From: Siphonodentalium dalli
Lineage: Eukaryota > Mollusca > Scaphopoda > Gadilida > Siphonodentaliidae
Direction: 5' to 3'
Assembly (NCBI GenBank): GCA_032622095.1
Contig: CP136063.1
Span: 283,271,426 to 283,335,425 of the forward strand
Length of the DNA stretch: 64,000 bases
Each line of letters opens with the position of its first letter. Within the stretch, counting starts at the first letter, position 1. Under the pieces are notes generated by a model. That model had not been told where the DNA came from and ran no database searches. It was given only the letters and a program-made list of their open reading frames with translations. The position numbers and the translations under genes were made by a program. Below are positions 29,240 through 42,141 of the stretch, in pieces.

Positions 29240-32200
29240 AACCTTTCTATACTAAAGCATATTAATGAGTACTTATCCCATTAGGAAATGTTCAGATAAT
29301 AAGTGTATCCCTTTCTATACTAAAGCATATTAATGAGTACTTATTCCATGAGGAAATGTTCAGATAATAAGTGTATCGCTTTCTATACTAAAGCATATTG
29401 ATGAGTACTTATTCCACGAGGAAATGTTCACATAATAAGTGTATCCCTTTCTATACTAAAGCATATTGATGAGTACTTATCCCATTTGAAATGTTCAGAT
29501 AATAAGTGTATCCCTTTCTATACTAAAGCATATTGATGAGTACATATCCCATGAGAAAATGTTCAGATAATAAGTGTATCTCTTTATATACTAAAGCATA
29601 TTAATGAGTACTTATCCCATTTGAAATTTTCAGATAATAAGTGTATCCCTTTCTATACTAAAGCATATTAATGAGTACTTATCCCACGAGGAAATATTCA
29701 GATAATAAGTGTATCCCTTTCTATACTAAAGCATATTGATGAGTACTTATCCATGAGGAAATGTTCAGATAATAAGTGTATCCCTTTCTATACTAAAGCA
29801 TATTAATGAGTACTTATCCCATGAGGAAATCTTGAGATAATAAGTGTATCCCTTTCTATACTAAAGCATATTGATGAGTACTTATTCAATGAGGAAATGA
29901 TCAGATAATAAGTGTATCCCTTTCTATACTAAAGCATATTGATGAGTACTTATCCCATTTGAAATGTTCAGATAATAAGTGTATCCCTTTCTATACTAAA
30001 GCATACTAATGAGTACTTATCCCATTTGAAATGTTCAGATAATAAGTGTATCCCTTTCTATACTAAAGCATATTAATGAGTACTTATCCCATGAGGAAAT
30101 GTTCAGATAATAAGTGTATTCCTTTCTATACTAAAGCATATTAATGAGTACTTATTCCATGAGGAAATGTTCAGATAATAAGTGTATCCCTTTCTATACT
30201 AAAGCATATTAATGAGTACTTATCCCATGAGGAAATGTTCAGATAATAAGTGTATTCCTTTCTAATCTAAAGCATATTAATGAGTACTTATCCCATGAGG
30301 AAATGTTCAGATAATAAGTGTATCCCTTTATATACTAAAGCATATTAATGAGTACTTATCCCATGAGGAAATGTTCAGATAATAGGTGTATCCCTTTCCA
30401 AACTAAAGCATATTGATGAGTACTTATTCAATGAGGAAATGTTCAGATAATAAGTGTATCCCTTTCTATACTAAAGCATATTGATGAGTACTTATCCCAT
30501 TTGAAATGTTCAGATAATAAGTGTATCCCTTTCTATACTAAAGCATATTAATGAGTACTTATCCCATTTGAAATGTTCAGATAATAAGTGTATCCCTTTC
30601 AATACTAAAGCATATTAATGAGTACTTATCCCATGAGGAAATGTTCAGATAATAAGTGTATTCCTTTCTATACTAAAGCATATTAATGAGTACTTTTCCC
30701 ATTTGAAATGTTCAGATAATAAGTGTATCCGTTTCTATACTAAAGCATATCAATGAGTACTTATCCCATGAGGAAATGTTCCGATAATAAGTGTATCCCT
30801 TTCTATACTAAAGCATATTAATGAGTACTTATCCCATGAGGAAATGTTCAAATATTAAGTGTATCCCTTTCTATACTAAAGCATATTAATGAGTACTTAT
30901 TCCATAAGGAAATGTTCAGATAATAAGTGTATCCCTTTCTAATCTAAAGCATATTAATGAGTACTTATCCCATGAGGAAATGTTCAGATAATAAGTGTAT
31001 CCCTTTATATACTAAAGCATATTAATGAGTACTTATCCCATTTGAAATGTTCAGATAATAAGTGTAGCCCTTTCTATACTAAAGCATATTAATGAGTACT
31101 TATCCCACGAGGAAATATTCAGATAATAAGTGTATCCCTTTCTACACTAAAGCATATTGATGAGTACTTATTCCATGAGGAATTGTTCAGATAATAAGTG
31201 TATCCCTTTCTATACTAAAGCATATTGATGAGTACTTATCCCATGAGGAAATGTTCAGATAATAAGTATATCCCTTTATATACTAAAGCATATTAATGAG
31301 TACTTATCCCATTTGAAATGTTCATATAATAAGTGTATCCCTTTCTATACTAAAGCATATTAATGAGTACTTATCCCATGAGGAAATGTTCAGATAATAA
31401 GTGTATCCCTTTCTATACTAAAGCATATTAATGAGTACTTATCACACGAGGAAATGTTCAGATAATAAGTGTATCCCTTTCTATACTAAAGCATATTGAT
31501 GAGTACTTATTCAATGAGGAAATGTTCAGATAATAATTATATCCCTTTCTATACTAAAGCATATTAATGAGTACTTATCCCGTTTGAAATGTTCAGATAA
31601 TAAGTGTATCCCTTTCTATTCTAAAGAATATTAATGAGTACTTATCCCATGAGGAAATGTTCAGATAATAAGTGTATCTCTTTCTATACTAAAGCATATT
31701 AATGAGTACTTATCCCAATAGGAAATGTTCAGATAATAAGTGAATCCCTTTCTATACTAAAGCATATTGATGAGTACCTATCCCATGAGGAAATGTTCAG
31801 ATAATAAGTGTATCCCTTTATATACTAAAGCATATTAATGAGTACTTATCCCATGAGGTAATGTTCAGATAATAAGTGGATCCCTTTCTATACTAAAGCA
31901 TAGTAATGAGTACTTATCCAATACGAAATGTTCAGATAATAAGTGGATCCCTTTCTATACTAAAGCATAGTAATGAGTACTTATCCAATACGAAATGTTC
32001 AGATAATAAGTGTATCCGTTTCTATACTAAAGCATATTGATGAGTACCTATCCCATGAGGAAATGTTCATATAATAAGTGTATCCCTTTCTATACTAAAG
32101 CATATTAATGAGTACTTATTTCATGAGGAAATGTTCAGATAATAAGTGTACCCCTTTCTATACTAAAGCATATTAATGAGTACTTATCCCATGAGGAAAT

Positions 32201-32637
32201 GTTCAGATAATAAGTGTATCCCTTTCTATACTAAAGCATATTAATGAGTACTTATTCCATGAGGAAATGTTCAGATAATAAGTGTACCCCTTTCTATACT
32301 AAAGCATATTAATGAGTACTTATTCCATGAGGAAATGTTCAGATAATAAGTGTACCCCTTTCTATACTAAAGCATATTAATGAGTACTTATCCCATTTGC
32401 AATGTTCAGATAATAAGTTTATCCCTTTCTATACTAAAGCATATTGATGAGTACTTATTCCGTGAGGAAATGTTCAGATAATAAGTGTATCCCTTTCTAT
32501 ACTAAAGCATATTGATGAGTACCTATCCCATGAGGAAATGTTCATATAATAAGTGTATCCCTTTCTATACTAAAGCATATTAATGAGTACTTATTTCATG
32601 AGGAAATGTTCAGATAATAAGTGTACCCCTTTCCATT
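29240..32637. repeat. 68-bp satellite, about 50 copies
   Basis: The monomer starts CCTTTCTATACTAAAGCATA, continues TTAATGAGTACTTATCCC, then either ATGAGGAAATG (68 bp) or ATTTGAAATG (67 bp), and ends TTCAGATAATAAGTGTATC. The two forms and small variants (GTACCCC, CCAATACG) are interspersed, and blocks such as GTGTACCCC cluster near the right end, suggesting local duplication of multi-unit blocks. Single relatives occur at 51,530-51,600 and about 45,065-45,135, inside MITE-like sequence. Confidence 0.97.
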
Positions 32638-32639
32638 CG

Positions 32640-34950
32640 GCACCAATACACATCATTGATTGAAATCAATGTTTTTTGTGTGTATGAGTAGCCAATCACG
32701 ATTCAAAATGCTAAGATGGCTACCAAAATGGCCACCGAAAATTGTCGAAATTTAAGTTCTGCTCAGAGGAAAGCCGAAACAACACTTCGGTTGTGAGCTA
32801 ACGATGACAGATCTATTAAACATGTTGCCAATAATCTACAACCACAATCAGTTCATCCCGTAATGTTCCAACTAAGCAGTATCTACTGCAGGATCCACTT
32901 ATTACGAGGGACTATCTGGAAATTAATTAAAAAGAAATTAAATTGCTACGAATCTGGATTATTTGAAAACACAGTGTCAATATTTCTACTTATAACGACT
33001 ATTCGGAACATCAAATATATGGGCATCGGTGGTCTAGTCCGGAAGCATCACGCTATAATGGGTTTTCCAGTGATGGCGAAAGTGAAAAGGACAGGAGGGA
33101 AAGCGAATAATCTGGGGTTTACTTAATCGGTGGGCAAGTTGGTTATCGGAGCAGAGGAGTTTCAAAGTAAAATTATTTTCTTCAATATCAAGAGGAAAAA
33201 TGAAAATTCGCACGTACATTGTATACCCTTCACCCTCCATGTGACAATTCCGTGTCATGCGATTATGGGTATATACATGTGGATAGAAACATTCTAGTAA
33301 ATATATAGACGCACTGATATCTTCTACACATTTAGTGAATTTCATCAATTATATGTAGACACAATGTGCTGGGTCTGATCCGTAGGCGTAAAGGTATCAA
33401 CCATTTAGCTTGATGAACTGGTATTTCAAGGTTGTCATTGGATAGAAATGCCACATTGACATGGTGATTAACAACATGTTTGTCTAAGAAATGTGAACAA
33501 TGAACATGTTATTTTCCGGATGCTAGACAATCAAACTGCCACATAAGGCGTTCATCCATGCCCATCAGAGCACGAAATATGTGCAAATTAATGACACGAA
33601 AACTATTTCATGCGGACGACGTACTCTAGACCTACACCCAACGTCGTTTCCTATTAACTTTTATTGTTTGTACGGACGGTTTCGAGGTTTGAAAATCCCG
33701 CTTGTCCAAGAAAACCTCCATATACTTACGGAGTCGATGTGTAAACAATGTATGGGGATAGTTTCTTCATACATATATGTATTTGACACACGTATTTTCT
33801 AGAACATACGAGATCACCATTTACCGGAGAGTTGATATATGGGAAGAGATCAGAGTAAAACTTCTTTTCTTACATGTCGAAATGGGGAATCCATGGGCTA
33901 CATTTAGTTCCAGCTTGAAACTTGAAAATGATGGCCGAGACCGAATAGTTAATATTTCGTCGCATCAGTGCTATAATGTAACCCACATTTTCAACTTTCC
34001 GAGAAAATGAAGGTTGAAGTTTTTAGACAACATTTCTCCTAATGTTGACAAAGCATGACGTATTGTTGTATTTATCCCAATGAAAACTGACATTAGCTGT
34101 TCATTGAACCACATATTGTTTTCTGTTTACTCCCTCGTTTTCTTTTAAAAAGCAATAGCTTGTTTGGAGATATGACATTTTGCGTATGCCAGCGACGATT
34201 CGTTTCCGTGCTATACTGAAGTTGTGCTAATAAATGCAGATTAAGCTAAATATGGTGGCAATCGCATGTGTCTATGAACTAAAAAGTGCCTATTCTACAC
34301 TATGAAAATTCACACATGTGCATCATCATACAAAAATGTGTGGAACAATCACAAAATTTAAATCACCAAATGATCACGTGACTAACATGGAGATACTACC
34401 TTATAGCACACATTTTAGAATTCACAAACACAAAACACAAGTCAAATGGACAACTTGAAGCGTCCGATTGGCTACTGTTGGACATACGACCTCATAGCAC
34501 GAATAATTGTAAAGATCGCTGGAGATATGACATTTGCTTCACTGGTTTGGGCGAATATTTGTCATCCAATGCAAAGACAGATTGGCTCATCGGATTGGAT
34601 TTTTTCTCACGATTCGAATGGTATCAAATACTCATTTCCCGCCATAATGGAGTTACGACATTATAGCACTGATGCGTCGAGATTTTGTTAACCCGCGGGA
34701 AGCCACCAAAAGATTGAAAATAAACAGTTTTGATGTATATGAGCCACTTACATGTATATTAGCTAAATATCAACTGCATCCACCACTCACAACTTCCATT
34801 ATATGATAAGCTGGGCAGAGTCTACCATTTTCGTTTTGGAAGCCATATTAGATAAAATTTATTGTTTCTTTTGGTCTATTTGAGATGGAATGTTCACAAA
34901 TCAAATTATTTTGTAGACAAGGTCTGCTCATCCCTAAATATCAAATGTGA
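32640..34950. other. Anonymous stretch, no gene recognised
   Basis: Open frames of 60-104 codons on both strands carry no motif I recognise. 32,700-32,750 has AAGATGGCTACCAAAATGG, similar to the CCATTTTGGC motifs further right. Confidence 0.4.
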
Positions 34951-36050
34951 CCAGAACCCCAAAGTCGATTTTGGTTAAATTTCATACCGCATTCGTTATA
35001 ACTTATTAGTGAAGGACCGGAGTAAACTATGATCTAATCGATTAGACATGTCATTGCTGGAATGATCAGTTGACACGGTCATTGAAAGAATATACCCATT
35101 GTTTCCCAGTTCAGAGAGCAACAAGTGATAAACAGAGGTGATAGAAAATAGTATTTGTCACATCGGGTGGCCATTTTGGCAGCCATTTTTTGTACTGATT
35201 TTTAAGTTTTTACATAGAGCTAGCATAATGGCATCATAAATAGGTATACATTCTTATTTATTTAGTCAATTTTATTCATCAACCACTACTTATAATGCGT
35301 TGAATGACACTGTGATCAATATCCGCCATTTTCCATATTTTGACCGCCATTTTGGCAGCCATTTTGAGACAAAGCGCCAATTATGGTTTCATTGAATTGG
35401 AGTATTCATAGATATTGGTATGCCCAACTTACATTGTACAGTTCTGTCCATTTCTTGTTGATACATGACTGTAATCACAATGGCGATTTTTGTGGAATTT
35501 TATACCGCGTTCTGTAAAATCGAATTTTTGAGGGTGTAGATGAGTCTGGGACCCCACTTATGGTATCTTTCATTGCTCCAATGCTGAATTAACATGAATA
35601 AGCCTAATCAAAGTCGCCAGTCTGAACATTATCAAACAACAGGAATTGATCTTTAAGATATTAGGCAAAAACTTCAAATGTTCGAGTTTAGGCCGCCATT
35701 TTGGCGGCCATCTGGGACGAGGGGTTCCATTTTTGCCAAAAACAGGTGTCACAATATTTTACCTTTGCAAAAATGTATACATTTGTATACATATGACAAC
35801 ATTTGTTCTCACTATAATCGAATTAATCTCAGCCAGAGTATCTTTTGAATAATGGCAGCCATGTTGGACGCCATCTTGGATCCTGAATTTTGCCCAAAGC
35901 GGATTTTAGCGGATTTTGGATATGTTATACACGAGATTCTCCCGCGTCGAATGACAACAAAACCGCTTCTTTACCAATTTCTTATGGGTCTAACCCTCCG
36001 ACGACCACACTGTATAGGCAACAGAAAGCACTGGAGAATGCAATATATCC
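34950..36050. repeat. Dispersed CCATTTTGGCAGCCATTTT repeats
   Basis: GGCCATTTTGGCAGCCATTT and close relatives occur near 35,169, 35,347, 35,693 and 35,855. Neighbouring phrases also recur (TTTATACCGCGTTCTG near 35,500, TTTCATACCGCATTCG near 34,980). The spacing suggests an old tandem unit of roughly 170-180 bp or its multiples. The Trp/Pro-rich frames here follow from the repeat. Confidence 0.5.
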
Positions 36051-36260
36051 TCGCGCAAATACGCACATAATCGACCTATAACATGAATGTGAAATAGCTA
36101 CATAATGTGATTATTTGGTTCTGAAATAAGCAGATAATGGACTGATATCTGTTAATTCATTTTATGGCGCGGGCAACAATGAAAACACATGATAAAGTGT
36201 GAACCTGCAAAGTAATGAGTTGGCTTATTTGTGTCATTGTCTGCATATATTATTTGGCGC
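36050..36260 (+). repeat. Dispersed repeat R2, copy 1
   Basis: AATACGCACATAATCGACC, AATAAGCAGATAATGGAC and TCATTTTATGGCGCGGGC are shared with 41,165-41,345, and with 45,360-45,580 in inverted orientation. A partial copy is near 18,370. Probably a MITE family. Confidence 0.7.
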
Positions 36261-36269
36261 TCCGCGTGT

Positions 36270-36580
36270 ATAATGTTTCGCTGATTATTGGTATACATGG
36301 GCCATGGGTGTTTTATTTTTAGAAATGGGAAATTTTTGGGACGGATTAAAAGTCCGTTAAAAGGTGTAGTTGGGAATTCTGATGAGATGCATGAGAAACC
36401 TTCAGTGATAAGCCGTATATAGTTGTTGTAATAATTTGAAGGATTAGATGTTTTAACGGAATTATGTGTTAGTCATTAGTGAAACTAATATATTTTAGAT
36501 TCTATAATTACAATCATGGGTATATAATATATGATCTTGAGCGCGTTACCATTTCTGACATTGGTTTTCTTGTAAGCAGA
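36270..36580 (+). repeat. Dispersed repeat R1, copy 2
   Basis: Shortened relative of 21,590-22,100, with an internal deletion. It ends CATTGGTTTTCTTGTAA as the first copy does. Confidence 0.75.
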
Positions 36581-36599
36581 TAATGTGCGGATTTTCGGG

Positions 36600-37500
36600 A
36601 GTACAGGCAGGGGGGGGGCGGAAAAAACTGCGGGACACAACGTACCGGGGGTGGGGGGGGGGGTACCTAGGCGTAAAATTTACACGTAAATATTTTCCTT
36701 ATTCATTTAGGGGGGGGGGGGTGTCGGGAAAAATTTGCATGTAATTTTTTTCCAAATATGTATTTTCAGACTCACAACTTCAATTTTCTCTCATTTTATA
36801 AAATATGGATTAACCTTAATATCCAAATCATATATACAAGAGTAGTACAATCCACCTAAAACAATTTTGGATAACCACTGTCTTGGTTTACATGTGATAT
36901 TGACCCCATTAACCCTCTTAATAATGCCGACTATGTCAGTGTCTACCAGTCGAATGCAGAATTCTACCCTGCGATCGCTTATCTGGCAAATTTTTACTGC
37001 AGAACTATCCCATGTATTAAACAATTTCTCCTCCAATGGTATCAGAAAACAGTTATATGCTGGTATCTCACTCATCTCATTTGCATCTTTTTCAAAGTCG
37101 AGGTAATGACTATAGTTGTCATTTTTTAAAGTGCATACAAAGCGTTGCGATCACCAATATACATGTTTGTACATGTCATGACATCAAAAGGTACAAATCT
37201 GCGTTCTACTGGTAGACAATGACCATTTTAGTCATAATAATCTAAACTAAGTTACCAAGCACCTTCTCGTGAATTGTATGCTCCGGTGTTTTTTTCGGTT
37301 TCCGGTTAAACCGAGTTGTTGTCCGCCTGGGGTAGATTTGATTTTTCTGGGGGGGGGGGGGGGGGCAATGGTCAGTGGAAAAATCTGCAGTTTTTGCTGT
37401 TTTTGGGGGGGGGGGGGGGGTACCCAAACCGAATAAAACATTTTTTTCCACCCTGTGTCTTCAGTTTTTTTCCGGTCCCCCCCCCCTCGGAACAGGCTGG
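36600..37500. other. G-tract-rich stretch
   Basis: Runs of 8-16 G occur at about 36,611, 36,650, 36,711, 37,351 and 37,407, and a C run at 37,479. They could form G-quadruplexes, and they generate proline/glycine-rich false frames. Similar tracts occur at 61,553, 62,268, 63,066 and 63,766. Confidence 0.8.
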
Positions 37501-38200
37501 AAAATAATACCCACATGCTGCCGGTTGTGGCTATCTGTGTGGGGATAGGCCGTGTTATCCACTTGTCAACTGTACGTTTTAGAGAACTAACTCTTTTAAT
37601 ACGAACACCAATCGTTTTACTTCCACGTTATAGTGTAAGTGTTGGTGCCGATACACTGATTGGTATCATTGATGGATGTTCAGAAAATAAGTAATAGTAG
37701 TAACATATTTATTGTGCCATAAATATACAATTAGTTGGTATATTCAATGTGTGACGAAACTATAAATGTGAAATGGCAACAGGGAATTGGAATACAATTT
37801 ATGCAGCAAACAATGATGATCCTCTCCCCGTGTTGAATTGCTCTCAGGAAAAGATAGCAACGCGACGGTAGTATTGATCACAAATGGATACTATGTTTAA
37901 AGTGACGGTAGTATTGATAAGAAAGGGATACTAGGTTTGAATGGTTAAAGATGTAGTCATGGTTTCAGAAATTAAGTTCGGCTGTTTTGTTAAATGTTTT
38001 GCCTGAGGATACCTATACATGATCGACTGAGTCACCAGCATGGGGAGAACACTATCAACATGTCGCAGGTTATGTCTATTTTTGAAAGCTATTGCCCTTA
38101 TATAAATCAATAAACTTCAGCGAAAAGCAATCTCTGTGTGAGATATGCGGGGCAATGTGGTTGTCAAATACCTGGATTTTTTGACAAACACTAATCATTT
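37500..38200. other. Anonymous stretch, no gene recognised
   Basis: ACGGTAGTATTGAT occurs twice (37,863 and 37,905). The 79-codon frame at 37,455-37,694 starts in homopolymer sequence and has no known motif. Confidence 0.4.
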
Positions 38201-38345
38201 TTACCTCCAGTGAATAGTGTTTTTGTCGGTCGAACACCAATCATTTTACCCCCAGTGGATAATGTTTTTTACCCCCAGTGAATAATGTTTTTTACCCCCA
38301 GTGAACAATGTTTTTTACCCGCAGTGAATAATGTTTTTGTCGGTG
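38200..38345. repeat. 23-bp minisatellite
   Basis: Four to five units of ACCCCCAGTGAATAATGTTT, each followed by three T, bordered on both sides by GTTTTTGTCGGT. Confidence 0.9.
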
Positions 38346-38426
38346 CCAATGCACTGATTTTCAAGTTCTGCTGATGAACGATTGAGAGTCCCTAATGTTG
38401 CTGATACGAACAAATGAACGACAGTG

Positions 38427-39762
38427 TCCCTAATTCGTTTCTATTTATCTAAACAAAAACCAGATATTTAGCCACTAATTCGTCTTCTATTTATCTAAAC
38501 AAAATCCATATATTTAGCCCCTAATTCGTCTTCTATTTATCTAAACAAAAACCATCCATTTAGCCCCTAATTCGACTTCTATTTATCTAAACAAAAACCA
38601 TACATTTAGCCCCTAATTTGTCTTCTATTTATATAAACAAAATCCATACATTTAGCCCCTAATTCGTCTTCTATTTATCTAAACAAAAACCATACATTTA
38701 GCCACTAATTCGTCTTCTATTTATCTAAACAAAAACCATACATTTAGCCCCTAATTCGTCTTCTATTTATCTAAACAAAAACCATACATTTAGCCACTAA
38801 TTCGTCTTCTATTTATCTAAACAAAAACCATACATTTAGCCCCTAATTCGACTTCTATTTATCTAAACAAAAACCATACATTTAGCCCCTAATTTGTCTT
38901 CTATTTATATAAACAAAATCCATACATTTAGCCCCTAATTCGTCTTCTATTTATCTAAACAAAAACCATACATTTAGCCACTAATTCGTCTTCTATTTAT
39001 CTAAACAAAAACCATACATTTAGCCCCTAATTCGTCTTCTATTTATCTAAACAAAATCCATACATTTAGCCCCTAATTCGTCTTCTATTTATCTAAACAA
39101 AATCCATACATTTAGCCCCTAATTCGTCTTCTATTTATCTAAACAAAATCCATACATTTAGCCCCTAATTCGACTTCTATTTATCTAAACAAAATCCATA
39201 CATTTAGCCCATAATTCGTCTTCTATTTATCTAAACAAAAACCATACATTTAGCCCCTAATTCGTCTTCTATTTATCTAAACAAAATCCATACATTTAGC
39301 CCCTAATTCGACTTCTATTTATCTAAACAAAAACCATACATTTAGCCCATAATTCGTCTTCTATTTATCTAAACAAAATCCATACATTTAGCCCCTAATT
39401 CGTCTTCTATTTATCTAAACAAAATCCATACATTTAGCCCCTAATTCGACTTCTATTTATCTAAACAAAATCCATACATTTAGCCCATAATTCGTCTTCT
39501 ATTTATCTAAACAAAAACCATACATTTAGCCCCTAATTCGTCTTCTATTTATCTAAACAAAATCCATACATTTAGCCCCTAATTCGACTTCTATTTATCT
39601 AAACAAAAACCATACATTTAGCCCATAATTCGTCTTCTATTTATCTAAACAAAAACCATACATTTAGCCCCTAATTCGTCTTCTATTTATCTAAACAAAA
39701 TCCATACATTTAGCCCCTAATTCGTCTTCTATTTATCTAAACAAAATCCATACATTTAGCCT
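38427..39762. repeat. 46-bp satellite, about 29 copies
   Basis: The unit is CTAATTCGTCTTCTATTTAT, CTAAACAAAAACCATACATT, TAGCCC. It varies at a few linked sites: CGTCTTC or CGACTTC, AAAACC or AAATCC, and CCCC, CCAC or CCAT. The order of variants repeats over several units (for example 39,150-39,300 and 39,450-39,640), so blocks of several units were duplicated. No unique spacers. Confidence 0.97.
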
Positions 39763-39769
39763 GTCATTT

Positions 39770-41160
39770 GTAAAAAAAAAAAGGGAAATTGCCCATATAC
39801 TGGAATTTGTGTACATTTTATTTAAAAAATAAATTTGGCTAGACAAAGCAATACCGTCGGTGATTATGATATAATATGTTGAATTTTAGAGTGGTAGAGT
39901 ATTCAGTGCATTACCGTTGTCACTAAAATAAAATAAAATACATGATCATGGTCCATAATTTGCAGACATCACACACTGTTACTATGGCAACACCATTTTG
40001 AGGCAACTAAGCGATAAGAAGCTTATCAACATGTGTTTCCAATATCTCAAGTATATGGGCTTTAATGACAAAATTTGTTGCCTGAAATCGCTAAAACATT
40101 TACGAAACTCATGTTTTACAAACGACAGGCTACTAAAACACGAACAATAGACCGTTCCAACGTTTACCGTTTGGACTGAATGGGAGAATACATTCAGTAG
40201 CCAAAGGGTTAATTAATTCCGTGATGTCTGTTATGAAGCAGCATTGATTGGCAGTCGATGGTAGACGTATCAGTCTTATTGTCTATGATACCGACCGAGG
40301 CCACTTCAAACCGACCAGTCAATGCAAAGGATTTTATGCGAAAACCAATTAAACCTAGTCATTCTGGATTAAGGAGTATCCAATAATGTCGAGAGATCAC
40401 CCGTTAATCCCCGAAGACCCGTCTATTGACCCGCGCGTAGTCTATAAAATTTTTGTTCTGTGTCTGGTAGATAAGAGCAGTCAGAAAAAATCGAAGTGTT
40501 CCTCCGTGCTCAAAGGATGCACACTGCCATCGTAGCCACCTTTCATGTAGATTTCAAACATAAATGTTCGGACGTGATTGATCATTTATACACCCTAACT
40601 TGATTGCATACCTTGTATTGTATATCATAATTATGGGCAACTTAACCAAATCATTGCTGCCGTGCATTTGACACTGGAAAGCAAATGGAGAAGCTTCAAG
40701 TTCGATCCCGGACATCCCCAAAAAAGCAGTTATATAGAGGTTATATAGAGGTTATATAGATAATGCATGAAAGTCTTGCCGTTGAATATGCCAAAATGGT
40801 GGCCAAAGGGGAGGAATGGGCTCATGGAATATTCCTCCTCGATAACCACTATTTTGGCATAGTATAGTCAACAAAAAACACTGATGTCACGAAATGTGTG
40901 TGTCTGATTTCGTCACATTTATATTTACTGCGAATTTTGGAAATCAGTCTCAGAGTGTACACTTTTCGCCAATCTTTAGCTGATGGAGTACGACCATGTT
41001 GCTAATGACAACTAATATAATCATTTATTGATGGCAGGGGAGTACGACCATTGTTGTTAATGACAACTAAATTAAATATCATCGTTTAATGATTTTTCCT
41101 GTAGCATTTTAGAAGCTATACATAGTTAATTTTCAATGTAAAACGGAAAAGGAAGTTATA
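39770..41160. other. Anonymous stretch with a MITE end
   Basis: GGGAGAATACATTCAGTAGC followed by CAAAGGGTTAA (40,186-40,212) is the right end of a TTAA-type MITE also seen at 51,770-51,799; its left end is not found nearby. 40,985-41,090 has two copies of a GGAGTACGACCAT unit of about 55 bp. 40,735-40,760 repeats GGTTATATAGA. No gene. Confidence 0.5.
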
Positions 41161-41164
41161 TTTT

Positions 41165-41400
41165 CAACATATCCTCGCGAAAATATGTTCATAATAAACC
41201 TATAATATTCACATAGGTTCATATTTATTTATTTGATTATGAAATAAGCCCATGGTGGACTCATATCGATTATTCCGTTTCATGGCGCGGGCCGCAGTGA
41301 AAACATATTTTAAAGAGCATACATCTGGTAAGTCATTAGTTGATTATTCGTGCTATTGTGTTAATGAACTTATAATAAAACACTCTCATTTCAGTTCGTT
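41165..41400 (+). repeat. Dispersed repeat R2, copy 2
   Basis: AACATATCCTCGCGAAAATA through TTTCATGGCGCGGGCCGCAG, parallel to 36,050-36,260. Confidence 0.7.
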
Positions 41401-41456
41401 ATGAATTCACAATGAGACGACATGTACGCTGACTATGACCTAAAACAAACCCTACT

Positions 41457-41878
41457 ATAAGTGACCCGTCATATCAAAACTAGTCGTAAGTCGAAAAATA
41501 TTTTATTTGAGTTACGTGCTGCATGTTATAGAGTGTGACAAGAGCTTTACATAGGTCGCACACGTAATGTGTTGTTGCGGTCCAAAGTTATAGGATTTTG
41601 AATGTCAGCATAAACCGATTCCAGAGATAACCAGAGATAATCGCATTTAAGGACAAACAAATTAGCTAAATTCTTAATAAATATACATCACTATATGTCC
41701 AAATTACAAAAGCACTTTAATAGACAAAAACTTCACTTTATGCTACTTTATATAGACAGAGTATAATTATATACAAATGTGTCCCCAAAAATATCACATT
41801 TTTTTTTATTTTTTTTATGTATTAACTCAGTATTAGAAATTCTGACTTACGACTGGTTTTGATATGACGGCTCACATA
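41457..41878. mobile_element. Foldback MITE, GTGACCCGYCATATCAAA family, copy 2
   Basis: Inverted ends GTGACCCGTCATATCAAAAC plus TAGTCGTAAGTC at left and right, with a few mismatches (right GTGAGCC). The AT-rich core is unlike that of the copy at 27,439 and has no hairpin modules. Confidence 0.75.
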
Positions 41879-42141
41879 AGGCCATAACGTGCTGATTTTC
41901 AAGAGAATAGGCTGTACCTTTCACTCAACAATTAGGACTGCCCACTGACCAAACTAAACGGACAAAAACTATTTAAATGCATGTATATTGGATACCAAGA
42001 TTGGCCACAAGATCGTTAAAATTCACCAATATACGTCTTATGATATACTATAGTGAAACACGTAATACCGGACAAGGTAGCCCCGAGTCCAGGTGTGAAT
42101 CCTAATTGCGCAGTCGCAGTCCGGTTACTATAAATAGAAAC

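Noticed and set aside
35570-35752. Trp/Pro/Lys-rich minus-strand frame
   Set aside because: Arises from GGCCGCCATTTTGGCGGCC-type repeats.
37242-37516. Proline-rich frames
   Set aside because: Translation of long G/C homopolymers; the phase changes with run length.
38427-39762. A CRISPR-like array
   Set aside because: Units of 46 bp are contiguous with no unique spacers and no cas genes, and the context is eukaryotic. The 68-bp and 67-bp arrays fail for the same reason.
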